From Lepturacanthus savala (lineage: Eukaryota > Chordata > Actinopteri > Scombriformes > Trichiuridae), in NCBI GenBank assembly GCA_030544235.1, contig CM060468.1:3850758-3914757 (forward strand): a stretch of 64,000 bases of DNA, given 5' to 3'. Below are positions 42,047 to 64,000 of this stretch, one piece after another. Both the position numbers and the translations under genes were made by a program. The notes under the pieces are model-generated. The model ran no database searches, was not told the DNA's origin, and saw nothing but the letters and a program-made list of their open reading frames with translations. Position 1 is the stretch's first letter; the number at the start of each line of letters is the position of its first letter.

Positions 42047-44507
42047 CATATGATATAAAGTAAAGCAGAAAACATAGTGGAATACAGGCCGTTGTCTTTG
42101 GGTTTTAAGAATTGGAAAAGTTTCACTGACTGACATTGATCGTATACTGATTTATACATTTATGAACATATTGATAGTTTAGTCAGCAATTTCCCAGTCC
42201 TTTATGTTATAATGATGACCAAATCAATTTCCTCATCATACATTTCTGGTGAATTACAGTTTGAAACAACCAAAACCTTCAGATGTGCTGTTTTTGTTCG
42301 CTTTGTTGCTTTATGTTGGGCAGAACTCTGTTGCTGAAATATAAAAAATATGACTCTGACTCACTCCACACTGAGACAAATGAAGAACTCTTTTCCCCCC
42401 ATTTTGTCTCCCAGTAAGTGCAAACAGACCAACTCCGTTATACCAGTACCAATAATTTAATTTGGGGAATTGGAATTTGAACAAGTTTATATCTGTGTAG
42501 TGCTGCTTCTCCATCTTTTTGTTGAGCCTTTGTGGAACTTGGAAATATTGATCTATTTATGCATCTTTGTGACGGTAGCATGAATCACACATTCAGAATC
42601 TAATCTAAAGTGGAGAACTCTTTCCTTCTCGGACTGAGGGAATATTGGTATATCATTTCAGCACCAATCCCTGCTCGGCCAGAAACATTTTTAACATAAA
42701 AAAATAACTGCAAATATCCATTAATTCTGAATTAATTGGGAGGGAAAGCAGGATCTGGGGGGTTGAGTAACCACAGCTGAAAGCTGTGCTTCTAATGCAG
42801 TGAACCTTGCCTCCGTCGCAGCAAATAAACAACATCACCTGCACCGTTATCACTAAATGAGGCAGAAGAATGACTAAACACAGCAGAGGGAGAGTGGATG
42901 AGGTGCTGTCACCACCATTCTAAGGCAAGTTAGCGAGAAAGTTGCTAAAAGAGGATGAGCAGTAAGTAGCATGTAAGCATAAATATACAGCAGGTAATTA
43001 ACTGCAGTAATGAGGAATATTGCAAAATAAATTGGGTAGAGAGCATGGAGTTATGAAGAGAAATGGAAAGTCAGAGGCAGGACTCCATTTATTTCTATTT
43101 CTGTTACTTTCTAGAAAATGACAGGAGTTTGAAACAGCAAAGTGAAATTGCTAGAAACTTCATGTTGTAGCCTACAATTAACAGATTTCTTAATAGGCCT
43201 GATGTCTAAAATTAACATTTATTCACCTTGTCGTCTTTCAGTTGGTTATTGACACTGTAATGTTCACAAGAATTTAGGTTGATAAAAAAAATCTAACAAG
43301 AGGTGATAATATATGTATTATTTTAGTTTTTATGATGAGTCTTAATGGAACGGTCAAATTGTGACATATACCAACATCTCTATATAAAATTATATACACA
43401 CTCTGATAAAAGATTTCACCCATATCACACAAGCCTATTAAAATGTTGTAATATAATGAAAGCATGTAGATATGCAATACTTTGGGGTCTGCATTAGCAA
43501 TAGCTAATATGCACACTTCAACATTTGCTTATTTATTGCATGTCATATTATCATTTCAATATTAAAAACATTACAGGACATCAGATTCTCCTCATATTGG
43601 TGCAACCCTAACGTCATAGTGTGTGCCTCGCCCCTTCAGTTCATACAACCGGGCCTGAAAAAATATTCCAGAGGAAACGCTGCATTTAATTAGGACAGTA
43701 CTGACAATTTAATGGTTCGGATTAATGCATCTAACTGAAGTTGAATTGTTTTAAACCTCAGCGTCGTTTCCTCTGTTCTGGAGAAACTCTTTGTCTACTT
43801 GATGCGATTCGCCCACCTTTAACATTTGCTTTGCGTTCAGCCAGAACACCTGAGCAAATACTACAGAAACCCGCCTCTTCCATTATGCAGCTTTACTCGG
43901 AGCGACTGAAAAAGTTGCGTGAAACTGACCCCACTGACTTGAAGGATCGTTTGCAAATTTCCTGTGTAATCATGCTGCTCAGATTATACAGTTCTCCTCA
44001 CAGTAGTGACATTTATAGCTGAAGCATACATTATCTCAGCCAGTAACACACACACACACCAGCAGCTGCAGAGTAGAAAAGCCTGAGTCATGATGAATCA
44101 GGGTATTTCTTCCTTTTCTTTTTTTTTTTCCCAAATGAAGAGGAAACCATGCCGCAGAAATGGTTCTAATCACCGTTACCATGACTATGTCAGCACACAA
44201 ATAAAAAAAAAAAGGACAAAAAGACAATGGGTTTTAACCAAGCCAAGGCTCCGATAAAGGCAGATTCCCAGCTCAGAGAAACAATAACTGTCATCGGTGG
44301 TGGACTCGTCCAAACCGAAGCCTCACAGCTTAGAGCTGGGCTTTTCTTCCTTTTTATTTGCCCCAAATATTTGAGGTGAATATTCCCTCGATTCACATAA
44401 TCAGCTCATCATCAATCTGCCTGATAACGATGCATTTATTTCAATAAAATGTGCTGGAAGAGGGAAACTGGCATTCATTTTAAAACATTCATTTCTCACA
44501 AGTCATT

Positions 44508-45018
44508 GTCAAAAATTCTAGGAATTTTCAAAGTTGGAAATGTTTCTTTAAATTAATGGGAATATATGAGAAATAAAAGGAATATATGGGAATTAATACG
44601 AAATGTATTATATTTAACAGGGACCTTAAATCGAGTTGGAGAAAACATACTGTAGCATATTCTTGGCTAAAACAACCCGATTCAATGTCAGTATGATCCT
44701 CAATCACATAAATATAAGCTGGTTTTCATTTTACTGACCTGTAATAAGACAAGAATTCACACATTAAGTATTTTAAAGACTATTCCAGTTGTTAAAATAA
44801 CTACTTCTGTTGATGGCATTACATTAGTGTTTTTACAAGCTTTGCATGAATAATACATACATGAATTATTCTACAGAAAAGCAGCAGTATATTGCAAAAG
44901 GCCAAAAATTTGCTCAAGGCTTAAACCATTCAGCAGACAAGAGTTTCAAATTCAAAACATTTCCAAAATTCCCCAGCTTAACGTTCCATTGGAAGTTTCT
45001 CCACCCTTTGCAACACTA
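44508..45018. repeat. interspersed repeat, family B copy 3
   Basis: Runs from 'aaaaattctaggaattttc' to 'tttgcaacactag'; the middle matches the other family B copies. A hAT-like nonautonomous element is likely. Confidence 0.5.
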
Positions 45019-46737
45019 GTTCTAATGTTATTTAGTATATCTCATTGTATTTTAAACACCTGACCAGGGACAAAGACTGCAAATTAACCAAAGCTAAATG
45101 TCTTACATACATCACATTTTACCCATTTTTTGTATGTATCGTCCCTGTCAAACAAACAATGAAATAAATAAAGGACTGGGAAAATGCTGGCTTAGAGAAC
45201 AGCAGCAGTTAGAGTAACTAAAGCCTGTGACAGGCCACAGTTTAAAGGCTCATCCACAGACAGAAAGATTGTCCCACTGAGTTGAGCTGGCTGAGGAGAA
45301 GAAATGCTGAGTAAACAACCTCAGGGCTAAAAGAGGGTCTCACACTAACCCACACTGCCTCGCAGGCTCTGCTACACTCACTGAGAGACACAAAAAAAAA
45401 AGGTTGTGCATCTACTGCACCACACGGGTCCATATCTACAGCAAATCTACAGCAGCCACGGGTCACAAGATGATCGGAAGTTAGAAAGACGACGATCAGT
45501 TGGTCTGAGAAGCATTTTAATCCTCGTTACCAAGTTACTTTCATCTGTAATTACAGCGAGGGATATTTATTCATTTTTAGTGAATATACTACTCGCAATA
45601 ACTAAGGGATGCTGTTATTTACATGAGTGCTTTTCCATCCTTAAGTAACACAATGGCAGTATTTAAGACCATTTGTATATAGGACTGCCTTAATTGAAAA
45701 TAAATAAATGATGTCATTTAATTTCCCATTAACATTTATTTTCATATTTGTTATTTTCTCTTTGCATACATTTGAGGAAATACACTACTCACAATAAGTT
45801 AGGGATATTGTTATTAACATAAGTGCTTTTCCTATTTTATCTGAATTTTAATGAAGTAAAAGTTCCCTTTGATATTAATAATAATGAATAAGTAAGTATA
45901 ATATTACTAATTGCATTAATTTAATACTTATTAGCCCAAAAGGATATAAAATCCACTGAGTCTCTCACAATATTTACTTTTATAATTTAGTAATTTACAT
46001 ACTCTGTCCATAATTGCATATTTTCTATTGTATTTACCATTTCTAGTCTTCATTTATTTATATATTTTATTTTTATTCTATATTTTATATTTTTATACTG
46101 AACATTGGGCTGCCCCGGGACATGTGCTGAATGACAATAAAGAATTCTTAAATAAGCTTAACTTACTGAGAGTAGTGTATTTTCAGCTATTGGATGCATA
46201 CTATGCATTACACATTACCTGTAGTAGTCATGGAATTGTAAATCTGATGAAGTACAGCAATAGAGTAATGAAAATCTCAGTAGCATATGTGTTTAAAAAG
46301 AAAAAACAGGCTGTTTTCTCCCCATTGTATTTTGTTAAGGTCACAGTGGAGGTTAAATTTGGGGTCATGACTTAAAAAGGTTGATCTGATCTCCAGCAGT
46401 GCAAAAACTACTCGTGAAGGGGTACCCGAGAGGCCCCGCCCCCAATCCCATGACCTCATATAGTCACCCGAGCTGGCCTGACATGCAGCACCGTGGAGAT
46501 CCGGCCACTGGCACCGATCACTAGTGAAACATGTTCCTTCAACTGTTGCATAATCCCCTGCATGCACCACCCCCCTCATGACCCACTGAGGAGGAGAGGG
46601 AGAGAATATTAGCCAAAAGGTTGTTGAAGACGTCGGCTATCATGTCACCTCTGGAGGGTGTAGCCGGCACTGTACGTTTTCCCACAAATGATCTGCACCC
46701 GATGTCCTGTTGCCTTGAGCTAAAAGCTGAGGAGTAG

Positions 46738-47212
46738 GGCTGCAATTCTCAGTCAATTCCCGAAACTTTTCATGGGAACTTAAGTTTGGGCATTGTAGAA
46801 ATATTCAACATTTAGGTCCTAACTTGCCAGATAGTCATCTACTATATGAACAGATGTGTATTCAATACTTGCAAGTTAAACATTAATACCATTATAGATC
46901 ATATATATATGCACAGCATAATATTATCAAAACTTACTGCTCCGCTGACCTAAATAAAAAAGTTAAGCACCTATTGTTGTGACTATGGAAAATCATGACA
47001 ATGTACGAATTTTCAAAAATGTTGAACTATCCCTTTAAATCTGGTTGTTTTAGCCAAGAGTATGCTACAATATGATTTAAGTTATTTATATATTTAAGTT
47101 TCCTGCTAAGGGCAAACCTTCCAATTGTGTAAATTCTGGATATATTCCCGTTTATTCCCATATATTCACATTAATCCCAATGGAAAATTCCCAGAATTCT
47201 GCAACCCTACAA
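46738..47212. mobile_element. nonautonomous DNA element, family B copy 4 (near complete)
   Basis: Ends 'tagggctgcaattctca' and 'agaattctgcaacccta' form inverted repeats; inside are 'ttttcatgggaacttaagtttggg' and 'aatattcaacatttag'. No ORF. Confidence 0.6.
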
Positions 47213-49730
47213 TAGCCGGTAATTGAGTAAACTCTCCTGTATGGCTCCAATGGGAGTTCATACCTGTGTTATTGGGTGGGAGTAACTTAGTGACATGAGG
47301 TGGAAGTCTTCAGCTCGGTTAGATCACTTTTTTGCTGTGGAAAAACATAGCTCATGTTCAGACCACATGCCACAAAAAAATGGGAGCATCATGGAGTCCT
47401 GTATACAAGAGTGGTGTTCTTTGACCAGCTTTTATAGACAAAAACACTTTTTCTAACACATTTGTTAGCAGGTTTGCTATAGGCCGGAACCATCTATCAT
47501 TTTAGACTGAAAACCATGATTTCAGCCAACGTGATCTTGAAATGTCTATGGTTAACCACCTAAGCTCCAGTCCTATTATTCAGTATTTCTGCTATAAATA
47601 ACAATACAATTGGAATTCAAAGATATTCACTTTACTATCACGTATGACACAGAAACGTATGACTTGTACAGCAATTTCTTACATTTTTGGGGATGTTTAA
47701 AGAATTTGTTGCTAAAAATTTTTAATGAAAAATTAATACCGACAGCGCCCAACTTACAAACAAGTGGTTCCGACGGGTTGTTGATAAGCTGAATTGTTCA
47801 TAAGTCGTTATATGGGTCAGTGGCAAAAAAAAACTTGTTAAAATACAGTTTTAAAAGCATTTAAAAGCAGGTCTCTAAAAATTGACATTTTTTGGTTCAT
47901 GTTAGTTTCCTTAGTTTTCCTGAAAGTTCATTTATACCATTTTTTTCATGAAAATCACAAAGGATGTGTAATTTTCGTTTACACAAAATGTCAAATAGTG
48001 TAAAAAGAATGATGCACTTTCAATATTTAATCTATAATTTTTCATTTTAAGACCTTTTTAAGTGAGTTTAACTGTCTAATAGTCAAGACTTAAGGGTCAC
48101 AAATACAGGGTACGAATGAGATGCTCATAGAGACCAGTGCAAAAATAACCTGGGCGAGATCAGTGTTGGAGGAAGGTTTGAAGAAAATCATGAAATAGAA
48201 ATCGCAATATCTCTCATAAAAAAATTCACAATTCAATTCTTTCTTAAATCATTCAACCCTGGTTCTAAAGAAGTCAAAATCTATCTATGCTGCTGGTTTC
48301 AGGTCTCTGCAGTGCCATGCTGATTCTGAACAAAAGCAAACAGATCAAACACAACCCTGAATAAAACAACAAAGACGGACCAGTATAATAAAAGCCACTG
48401 ACATTCAGTCAACGTTGGCAACAGAGTCAGTTTTGCATGATCACTTTTCCAACCATAACATGCCAGCGACAGTATCTGTGGCTTCAAAAAGAGAAAAGGA
48501 TGTGCAGACAGTGAAAGTTTAGCACTAATGACACAGCAATACACCAGCACAGTCTGCTCTTACCCCCCTCCTTATTTTCCTCTGGTTAAAAACCCACACA
48601 TGCCCAGACTGACTGTCCTTTCACATTTCACAACAGGAAGCTTATTAGTGTCCTTATGTCAGGCGAACTGACACACCACGCAATGTGTCACTTCTGCTAT
48701 TGACTTCATTCATCCTCTCAGACCTGATCGCTGCGTGATATTCTCCTGGACCGTGTAAAACGTGAGAGACAGGTCTGCCCTTTTTATGTGCAACATAGGG
48801 GGAAAAAACGCATCCATGTTCCGAGCTTAAGGTCACATACCTCCTGTCCTGAACATCAGCCTCGCGTCTGCAGCGACATACCGGCGACGCTGCCTTCCTC
48901 CAAACAAACAATCTGACTCATTTGCGTCTAGAGACAGCTGCCACGCTCATGTCCAAGGGGTAAAAAACACTGGTGTCTCATCCGCTCAACACTGTGGGAC
49001 ACTTTTGTTATGAGACAGCAGGGGCGTGTCTGCCTGTCTACACACACACAAACAAGCAAGCACACACATTTACAAGAGGATTACAATAAAACACTCACCT
49101 GCTATTAGATACTAAAAGACCTTACATAAAAAAAATGGGTGGGGTGGAAGTCGTGCTGCTGTTAGCCTTAATGCTAACTTTTCTAGGCCCAATCTGGGTG
49201 TACCACGTGTTTTTTTTTTACCCTGCTGTTGGCGCGATGCCGGCTCCACGCCAGCCACACGTCAGGCCGCCTATGATGACAACCCTAAGTTGACAGAAGC
49301 ATGAAAAAAAAACGTGGATAACAAACGCCAGGAATGAATGAGAAGAGTGACTAGACAGCCGGCGTGATCGTTTGTATCACAACGGCCTGACAGCTCACTA
49401 ATGTCGTAGCAATAATGACTTACTGTAACCAGTCACAATGAGTCAACACCTCCTGCCACGGATCATGCGCTTTCTGTTTCGTGGAGACGTACGTGGAGGA
49501 GGACCGGTGTTTCGGTTTAAAGAGTGACCCGTGTTAAGTGGTGACTCTATTTGAACAGCTGTTGGGGAGGGGAGAAATGCTTTATTTAAACGGTAGCTAC
49601 TTTAAAAAGTCATTTTAAGGGAAGTGGACGCTTTTTTGACAATAAATACCCTAATATATTATGTATTTAACATTTAATCCCAGGATTTGAAGGCTTTAAG
49701 GACACAAAACCGAAACACCTGTCAACTCAC

Positions 49731-49784
49731 CGGTGAAGGTGTCACTGGCGAAAAGGTTCAAACTTGCTGTCCTGTCAACTCAGC
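49731..49784 (-). other. eif4g1: candidate eif4g1 5' UTR exon
   Basis: 54 nt ending in a consensus donor (CACCG|GTGAGT). Its last G fits the split Asp codon at the start of the 41744 exon, and an in-frame TGA at its 5' end closes the reading frame. The acceptor (gttgcag) lacks a pyrimidine tract, so it could instead be the 3' end of an alternative first exon. Confidence 0.4.
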
Positions 49785-50199
49785 CTGCAACACCTCTCCT
49801 CCTGTATCCTGAATACTGAACACCGAGACCCACACTGCTGCATCTTCCAGCCACATTTTACACACTTTTTACCACCCACGTTAAATGGTTTTTAAATCAG
49901 GTACCAGGTTAAATGTTAACAGCAACGACTTTATAAAAATATAGGTCGGGAAATGAAAGTTCACAACGTTACAGGGCAAAACACGGCTTCCACACGAGCA
50001 GAGATTTAACCTGCTGCTACCTAGCTAGCCTAATGTGTAGCTAACTAGCGGCTAACACCGTAAATTAACCGGTCACAACAACAACAGTGGGATGCGACAG
50101 TCCATTTGTCGCTTTCCTTATACAACACACTACACATATATTACGCTATGTTTGTGAACGCCACCTGAGGAAGAGCTAGTCTATGGCTGTAAGTCGCGG

Positions 50200-50560
50200 T
50201 GCTAGCGCGCTAGCCGGACTAGCTAAAGTGGAAGAAAGAACACCCACGTCGTCTTAGCATGGGAAGCTAGCGGAGCTAATCCCTGAAAACACAGCAGGAG
50301 CCGCTGAAGAAAGTCACGGCGGCGACGTGATATCTGGAGACCGGAAGGCGCGGCGCCCCTTAAAGAGTCCTTTCCGAGTCCCTGTGTATCAATGACTTGT
50401 CACTTATGTGTAAAAACAGACATTTTCATAAAGCATTTTGCTCGGGACCGCAGCGTTACCTTTCTCTCCTTGAGTCCGCAGAGCCGGACGGACGGATCAT
50501 CTTCCCGGAAGCCGGTAGCGAGGTAGTTCCGGCCAAATCCCAGTGACGTGAAACTTTTCC
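50200..50560 (-). promoter_or_regulatory. eif4g1: CpG-rich promoter island and first exon of eif4g1
   Basis: A sharply GC/CpG-rich block in otherwise AT-rich DNA, with ETS-like ccggaag motifs (about 50341-50347 and 50505-50511). On the minus strand a non-coding exon ends at 50460 with donor GAAAG|GTAACG. An ATG at 50498-50500 (MIRPSGSADSRRE) leads only to short uORFs in the splices I tried. The transcription start is not visible. No TATA box is evident. Confidence 0.5.
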
Positions 50561-52169
50561 CAGTTACCAGTGGTTACCAGCATGGTTACTAACCTGATTA
50601 ACGGCATAGCAACCAGTGGAGAAAGTAATGAATGTACGCAATATTGTTTTTACATTTTTAGTCAACTTTCATTAACTTTTTTTTTTTTTTACCTATTTTT
50701 TATGTTGTATTTTTCTGCCCTAATTATTTTAACTGCATGTGATTCAGTATTTCTGCATGTTGACAACTTATGATAAAGATAAAAAATAACAAATAATAAG
50801 TAATAAATAATACATGATACATAATAATAATAATAATAATAATATAAAATAAAACCAACAAAAATAGTGAATACTGTAAAAAAAAAAGTATAATACTGTC
50901 ATTTAACAATGCTCATTAACAAGCAAAAATCCTAAATTGAAAATGTTGCCTCAATAAAAGTACACACAGTGTGTATTATCAGCTTAATATAGGCCTACTT
51001 AAATAGGAAAAGGACTGTTATATTATTACAGTCTATTATACTACTTTTTATTTTATTACTTGATTATTTCATATCTTACAGGTGAGTTGTAAAAAATGTT
51101 TTGGTTTATCAATGTGGAGCCAATTTGAGATACATTGTGTAGATTAATATTAATAGTACTGCATTATAATACTGTTCACACAAAGTGCATTGAATATATT
51201 GCAATCATTTAATAGAACATATAGATAATAGAATGATAAAATACATAACTATCAGATAAATATGTAGTTGAATGGGGTGTAAAGAAGAAGCAAACATGTT
51301 AATCCTCAAGTACAAGTACCTCAAAATCATACTTATGTGCAGTACTTGAGTAAATATACTTAGTTACTGACCAGTGATGGCAGTTAGCAAACATTCAATT
51401 AAATATCCCCTCCAAAAATGCTTTAAGATGTATATAACGTTCTCTATTTTGAATAATAATTTGTGTGTGGTGAGGTTTTTCCACAAAAAAGTTTAATTAT
51501 ATTATTAAAAATCCTTCAAATTGCAGCTACTTGTTGTCTCTCTTTAAAAAAATCTAGAATCTAATATACCGACATCCCAAAAATACATATTAAAGCACAA
51601 ACATGATACAAAACTGCAGCTTTTATTGTAATAATCCCACTACTATAATAGTAGTTGTCTACCACAAACTCCACTAACCCTAAAGACATGTATTTTTAAA
51701 GTAAATGTAACATAATTTATCCCTTTTTTGTCTTGCAGTTTTTCAGTTAGTTAACATTACAGTGAAATTCACATTCTGTCCTGCGAATACTCAACACTTA
51801 CAGCTGATTATTGTTATTAATCATTTGATTTCATTTATTGTTTAACTGCAACAACACTTTATCAAAACAGGCAAGGACCTAAAAGACAAGAATAAGTGGG
51901 AAGAAAATGTTATTGGCTGCTGGAGACATTTAAAACTGGCAACTTGCATAAACAACAGATTTTGATTATATAATAATTGATGTATTATAGTTATCACAAT
52001 TTTGGAATCTGAAGATTTTCACCTTTCAGCAAATGTCCTGCTAATAGTTATAAAAGCTGCAGGAAACTACATTACATTATTACATTACATTAGATTTCTG
52101 CAGAATATTATTTGTGTTTTTAATGTTTGTGGGATGATTTTACTTTGATGGGTCTAAACAAATTCCCAG

Positions 52170-52315
52170 AAAAATGGGGAATCATTTATGTGCATTATAA
52201 TTCCATCAATAATTAACACAATGACAAGTGTAGGACTTTTCTGGTCAAAGGTTTAATACACTTTCTATTGTAAAATATCTCAAATCTTCTAAAAGTTTGA
52301 GAACTGTTCTACTCT
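52170..52315. mobile_element. hAT-like fragment (family G)
   Basis: Contains 'ggggaatcattta', 'cacaatgaca' and the end 'agtttgagaactgttct', matching the right half of the 41063 element and the body of the 5486 copy. Confidence 0.45.
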
Positions 52316-53286
52316 ACATTCCTGCAAAGTCCATGTTCAGTCTCATGTTCAGAAGTTGACTATTGATCCAGTATTTCCTTCCAAACTAGGCCTGCCTTCA
52401 TGAAATATGAGAGAAACTTTCCACTTCCAGTAGATGGATGTGAAACCAGATTTTCTAGCGTCAAACTCTGCACAGTGAAGCTCAAACATCCAACTGGACG
52501 AACAAGAAGAAAAACACATTTCTGAGTGAAGCCAGGGATGTAATACTACACTATGAAAGCCAAAAAAGAAAAAAAAAGACAGAGAAGAAAGATAAATGGA
52601 AGGTCAAATTATTTTATTGGGAAAATTTCAGTTCTCAAAAGGTCTCACCCGTCATTGAAAACTTTCCATGATTGAATTTAGAAAGTATTTTGAGTCTCTC
52701 CGAGTTATAAACGGTAAGCAACGTGCACATAGTTACAAAACTACTCCAAGAATTGTTTTTAAAACTCTCAGCTTTTCTATTCAGTTATTTTTTTTCTTTT
52801 ACAATTATTGCTTTTTTCCCCTTCTGTTCCGTTGACTGCATCAAGCACCTGAAAGTGAAGTCATGCCTGTTACGTTATCTTTATTTCATTATGATGCCGA
52901 CGTGTTTTCTCTTATTGTCTTAACGTCACGTGTTGCAGCCTGTAAATACCTGAGTTTATCTTTACGTCTGCACATGGACAACAGGGCAGGAGATGTTTTC
53001 AAATCAAATTTAAACTTTTAATATTTTCCTATGCATAAAAATGTGTTATTTTAATACTTTTAATTAGCTACTATCTATGAAATTGTTCCTTTTCATGTAT
53101 CAGCCACTATTTATGGAATAAAACTATATTATGTTGCATTCTGGTCAATACATGGCCTCAAAACTATTAGTCAATATTAAATCTTAAAAAAATATGAACG
53201 TTTGTTAAATATATCTTATATATAATTAACTGTGACACACAAGAGGACAACGGACATTAGTGATGTAGGTTTATAGCAGCCAGTGA

Positions 53287-53531
53287 CGTAATAACTAATA
53301 ATATCATAAATTTGCCCTATTTAAAATGTAATAGGCCACTAACGTAAGAACTGTCCAATAATGTAATAAAAGTGCTCAAACAATAACGTAATAACATGTT
53401 ATTGGTCTGGTGAAGATAAAGGATTTTTGCAAATATGAGCTGATAAAAAAATGATTACCTTATCAGTCAGAGCTTTAATTACATTATTGGCCTGTTACAT
53501 TTTAAATAGGGCAAATTTATTGTGTTATTAC
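53287..53531. mobile_element. fold-back MITE
   Basis: A left block 'aaatttgccctatttaaaat' followed by gtaataggcc is repeated inverted on the right (ggcctgttacattttaaatagggcaaattt). About 245 bp in total with no ORF. Confidence 0.7.
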
Positions 53532-53874
53532 TACATAGTTGACCAAGTCTTTGGAAATTAAACTATACATTTTATAACTGGTAATTTGGAGACTTGCTAA
53601 TTCAGGAGAGGAATGAAGTTTATAGATGTTTAAAGAACAAATGTGAGATTTGTACTTGAAGTATTTAAAGTGACACAAAAAGGTTACAAGCTATTAAAAT
53701 GTTTCAGCTCTATATCACAAGTAAAATCTCCAAAAACTATTCATTTCCTTCCTAAATATATGCACGTGTTATATAGATTAGATAGAAAGGCTGTTTGTGA
53801 GAAAGGGAAATGGAATGAATTATACTCAATCAACAACAGAGGCGTCACATTTCCACCATGTGGATCTCAAGTTT

Positions 53875-54377
53875 TTTATTTTTTTTATTTTTGATTCAAC
53901 CTTTAACATCACTGTAACAAAAACCAAAAAAAAGAAAAAAAAAAAAAATCGATGAATACATACTTTTAAATGCTCTCGTTACAAAACATGACCGTGGATT
54001 AAAGGGGAAAAAAAACAAACCCAAAGCACTGATGTGAACTGATCCGTCGTTATTCATCTACTGATGACTGAAACATACAGAGGAAGTAGTGACCAGTTCC
54101 CACTTTGGAACCAGTTCAGTACATGTGTGGATGAAAATTAGAGTGATGAGGGAAACCATCTATGTCGAGAGGCTGAGGTCCCAGGTTTCCCTCCCTGTGT
54201 CACACCAGTCCAATTAAGCAGACCCCGACCATCCATTTTAATGACTGCTGGAGCTGGGCCACAGACGACGGCGGGGGGAGAAGGACAGGCCTCGACTAAA
54301 TAGAAGGAACGACTGCCAGGAGCCAAACGGGGAGAGGGCCGGTGAGAAATGGAGGGTTTTTTTCCAGGGGGGAAAGT
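53875..54377 (-). other. psmd2: psmd2 3' untranslated region
   Basis: About 500 nt after the psmd2 stop. Two AATAAA signals on the minus strand (53884-53889 and 53875-53880) are followed by a GT-rich tract, a plausible poly(A) site. Confidence 0.6.
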
Positions 54378-63921
<9,544 letters not shown>

Positions 63922-64000
63922 CTGCCAAGATGCACAGTAGAAACAAGGAGTTAAGAGTCACGCACCTCGTACATAGACGTGTAGCCGTGGTAAAAATGTC

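Larger units (their letters stand above)
41745..49730 (-). other. eif4g1 first long intron (5' region)
   Basis: An 8-kb AT-rich intron between the start-codon exon and the nearest candidate 5' UTR exon. It holds family B repeats, a LINE-tail-like stretch near 46.0-46.16 kb and an unexplained GC-richer block at 46.38-46.74 kb. No coding exon with family similarity was found. Confidence 0.65.
50561..53860. other. intergenic spacer between psmd2 and eif4g1
   Basis: About 3.3 kb of AT-rich DNA. It contains an (ATA)n run near 50823-50845, a family G hAT fragment at 52170-52315 and a fold-back element at 53287-53531. No gene is supported. Confidence 0.7.

Noticed and set aside
48654..48911. Extra eif4g1 5' exon ending at a GTATGT donor near 48840
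   Set aside because: A donor-like site exists, but no acceptor, phase or homology links it to the gene; left out pending transcript data.
50570..50773. Plus-strand gene starting from the CpG island (67-residue ORF)
   Set aside because: The ORF degenerates at once into low-complexity Phe/Leu-rich reading of AT-rich DNA, with no credible donor or homology.

Overview
This is vertebrate nuclear DNA, almost certainly from a ray-finned (teleost, probably percomorph) fish. Coding sequence is split into many short GT-AG exons, introns and spacers are AT-rich, and the introns carry fish-type DNA transposons (hAT-like, Tc1-like, MITEs), a tRNA-derived SINE and LINE tails. No bacterial, viral or CRISPR-like system is present.

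Two genes fill the window, both on the minus strand and head to tail. eif4g1 (translation initiation factor 4G1) runs from about 50.5 kb (5' untranslated exons in a CpG-rich island) down to its stop codon at 2168-2170. psmd2 (26S proteasome subunit Rpn1/S2) runs from beyond the right edge down to its stop codon at 54378-54380; its first ~65 residues lie outside the window. PSMD2 directly upstream of EIF4G1 on the same strand is the order found in mammals, so this is conserved microsynteny. It also supports calling the eIF4G paralogue eif4g1 rather than eif4g3, although a few C-terminal exons look somewhat eIF4G3-like.

eif4g1 was reconstructed as 31 coding exons summing to 5121 nt (1706 codons plus stop) with every splice phase compatible. 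In protein order they hold a Pro-rich N-terminus with two very small exons (33 and 21 nt), the PABP-binding segment, a 951-nt Pro/Ala/Glu-rich exon, the eIF4E-binding YDREFLL motif, the MIF4G domain, a Gly/Arg/Ser-rich linker, the MA3 domain and the C-terminal W2 domain. psmd2 contributes 19 exons (2538 nt, 845 codons plus stop), including the PC-repeat core and a Lys/Asp/Glu-rich linker.

Region by region: 0-2.2 kb is eif4g1 3' UTR and repeats; 2.2-17.8 kb holds the compact 3' part of eif4g1; 17.8-41.7 kb holds long introns with the 5' coding exons and two candidate internal promoters or first exons (about 18.65-19.6 kb and about 25.2 kb); 41.7-50.5 kb is the repeat-rich first intron(s) and the promoter island; 50.6-53.9 kb is intergenic; 53.9-64 kb is psmd2.

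The most interesting items are non-coding or small-exon features. These are a 21-nt exon matching the known neuronal eIF4G1 microexon, a second 33-nt exon next to it, a 2.38-kb hAT-type insertion with a perfect 8-bp target duplication 49 bp upstream of that second exon, a near-perfect 142-bp palindrome inside the insertion, a coding alternative first exon with a strong start context and compatible phase, a short uORF that overlaps the main start codon, and an 11-copy 21-bp minisatellite inside a LINE remnant in a psmd2 intron. I found no new multi-gene system.
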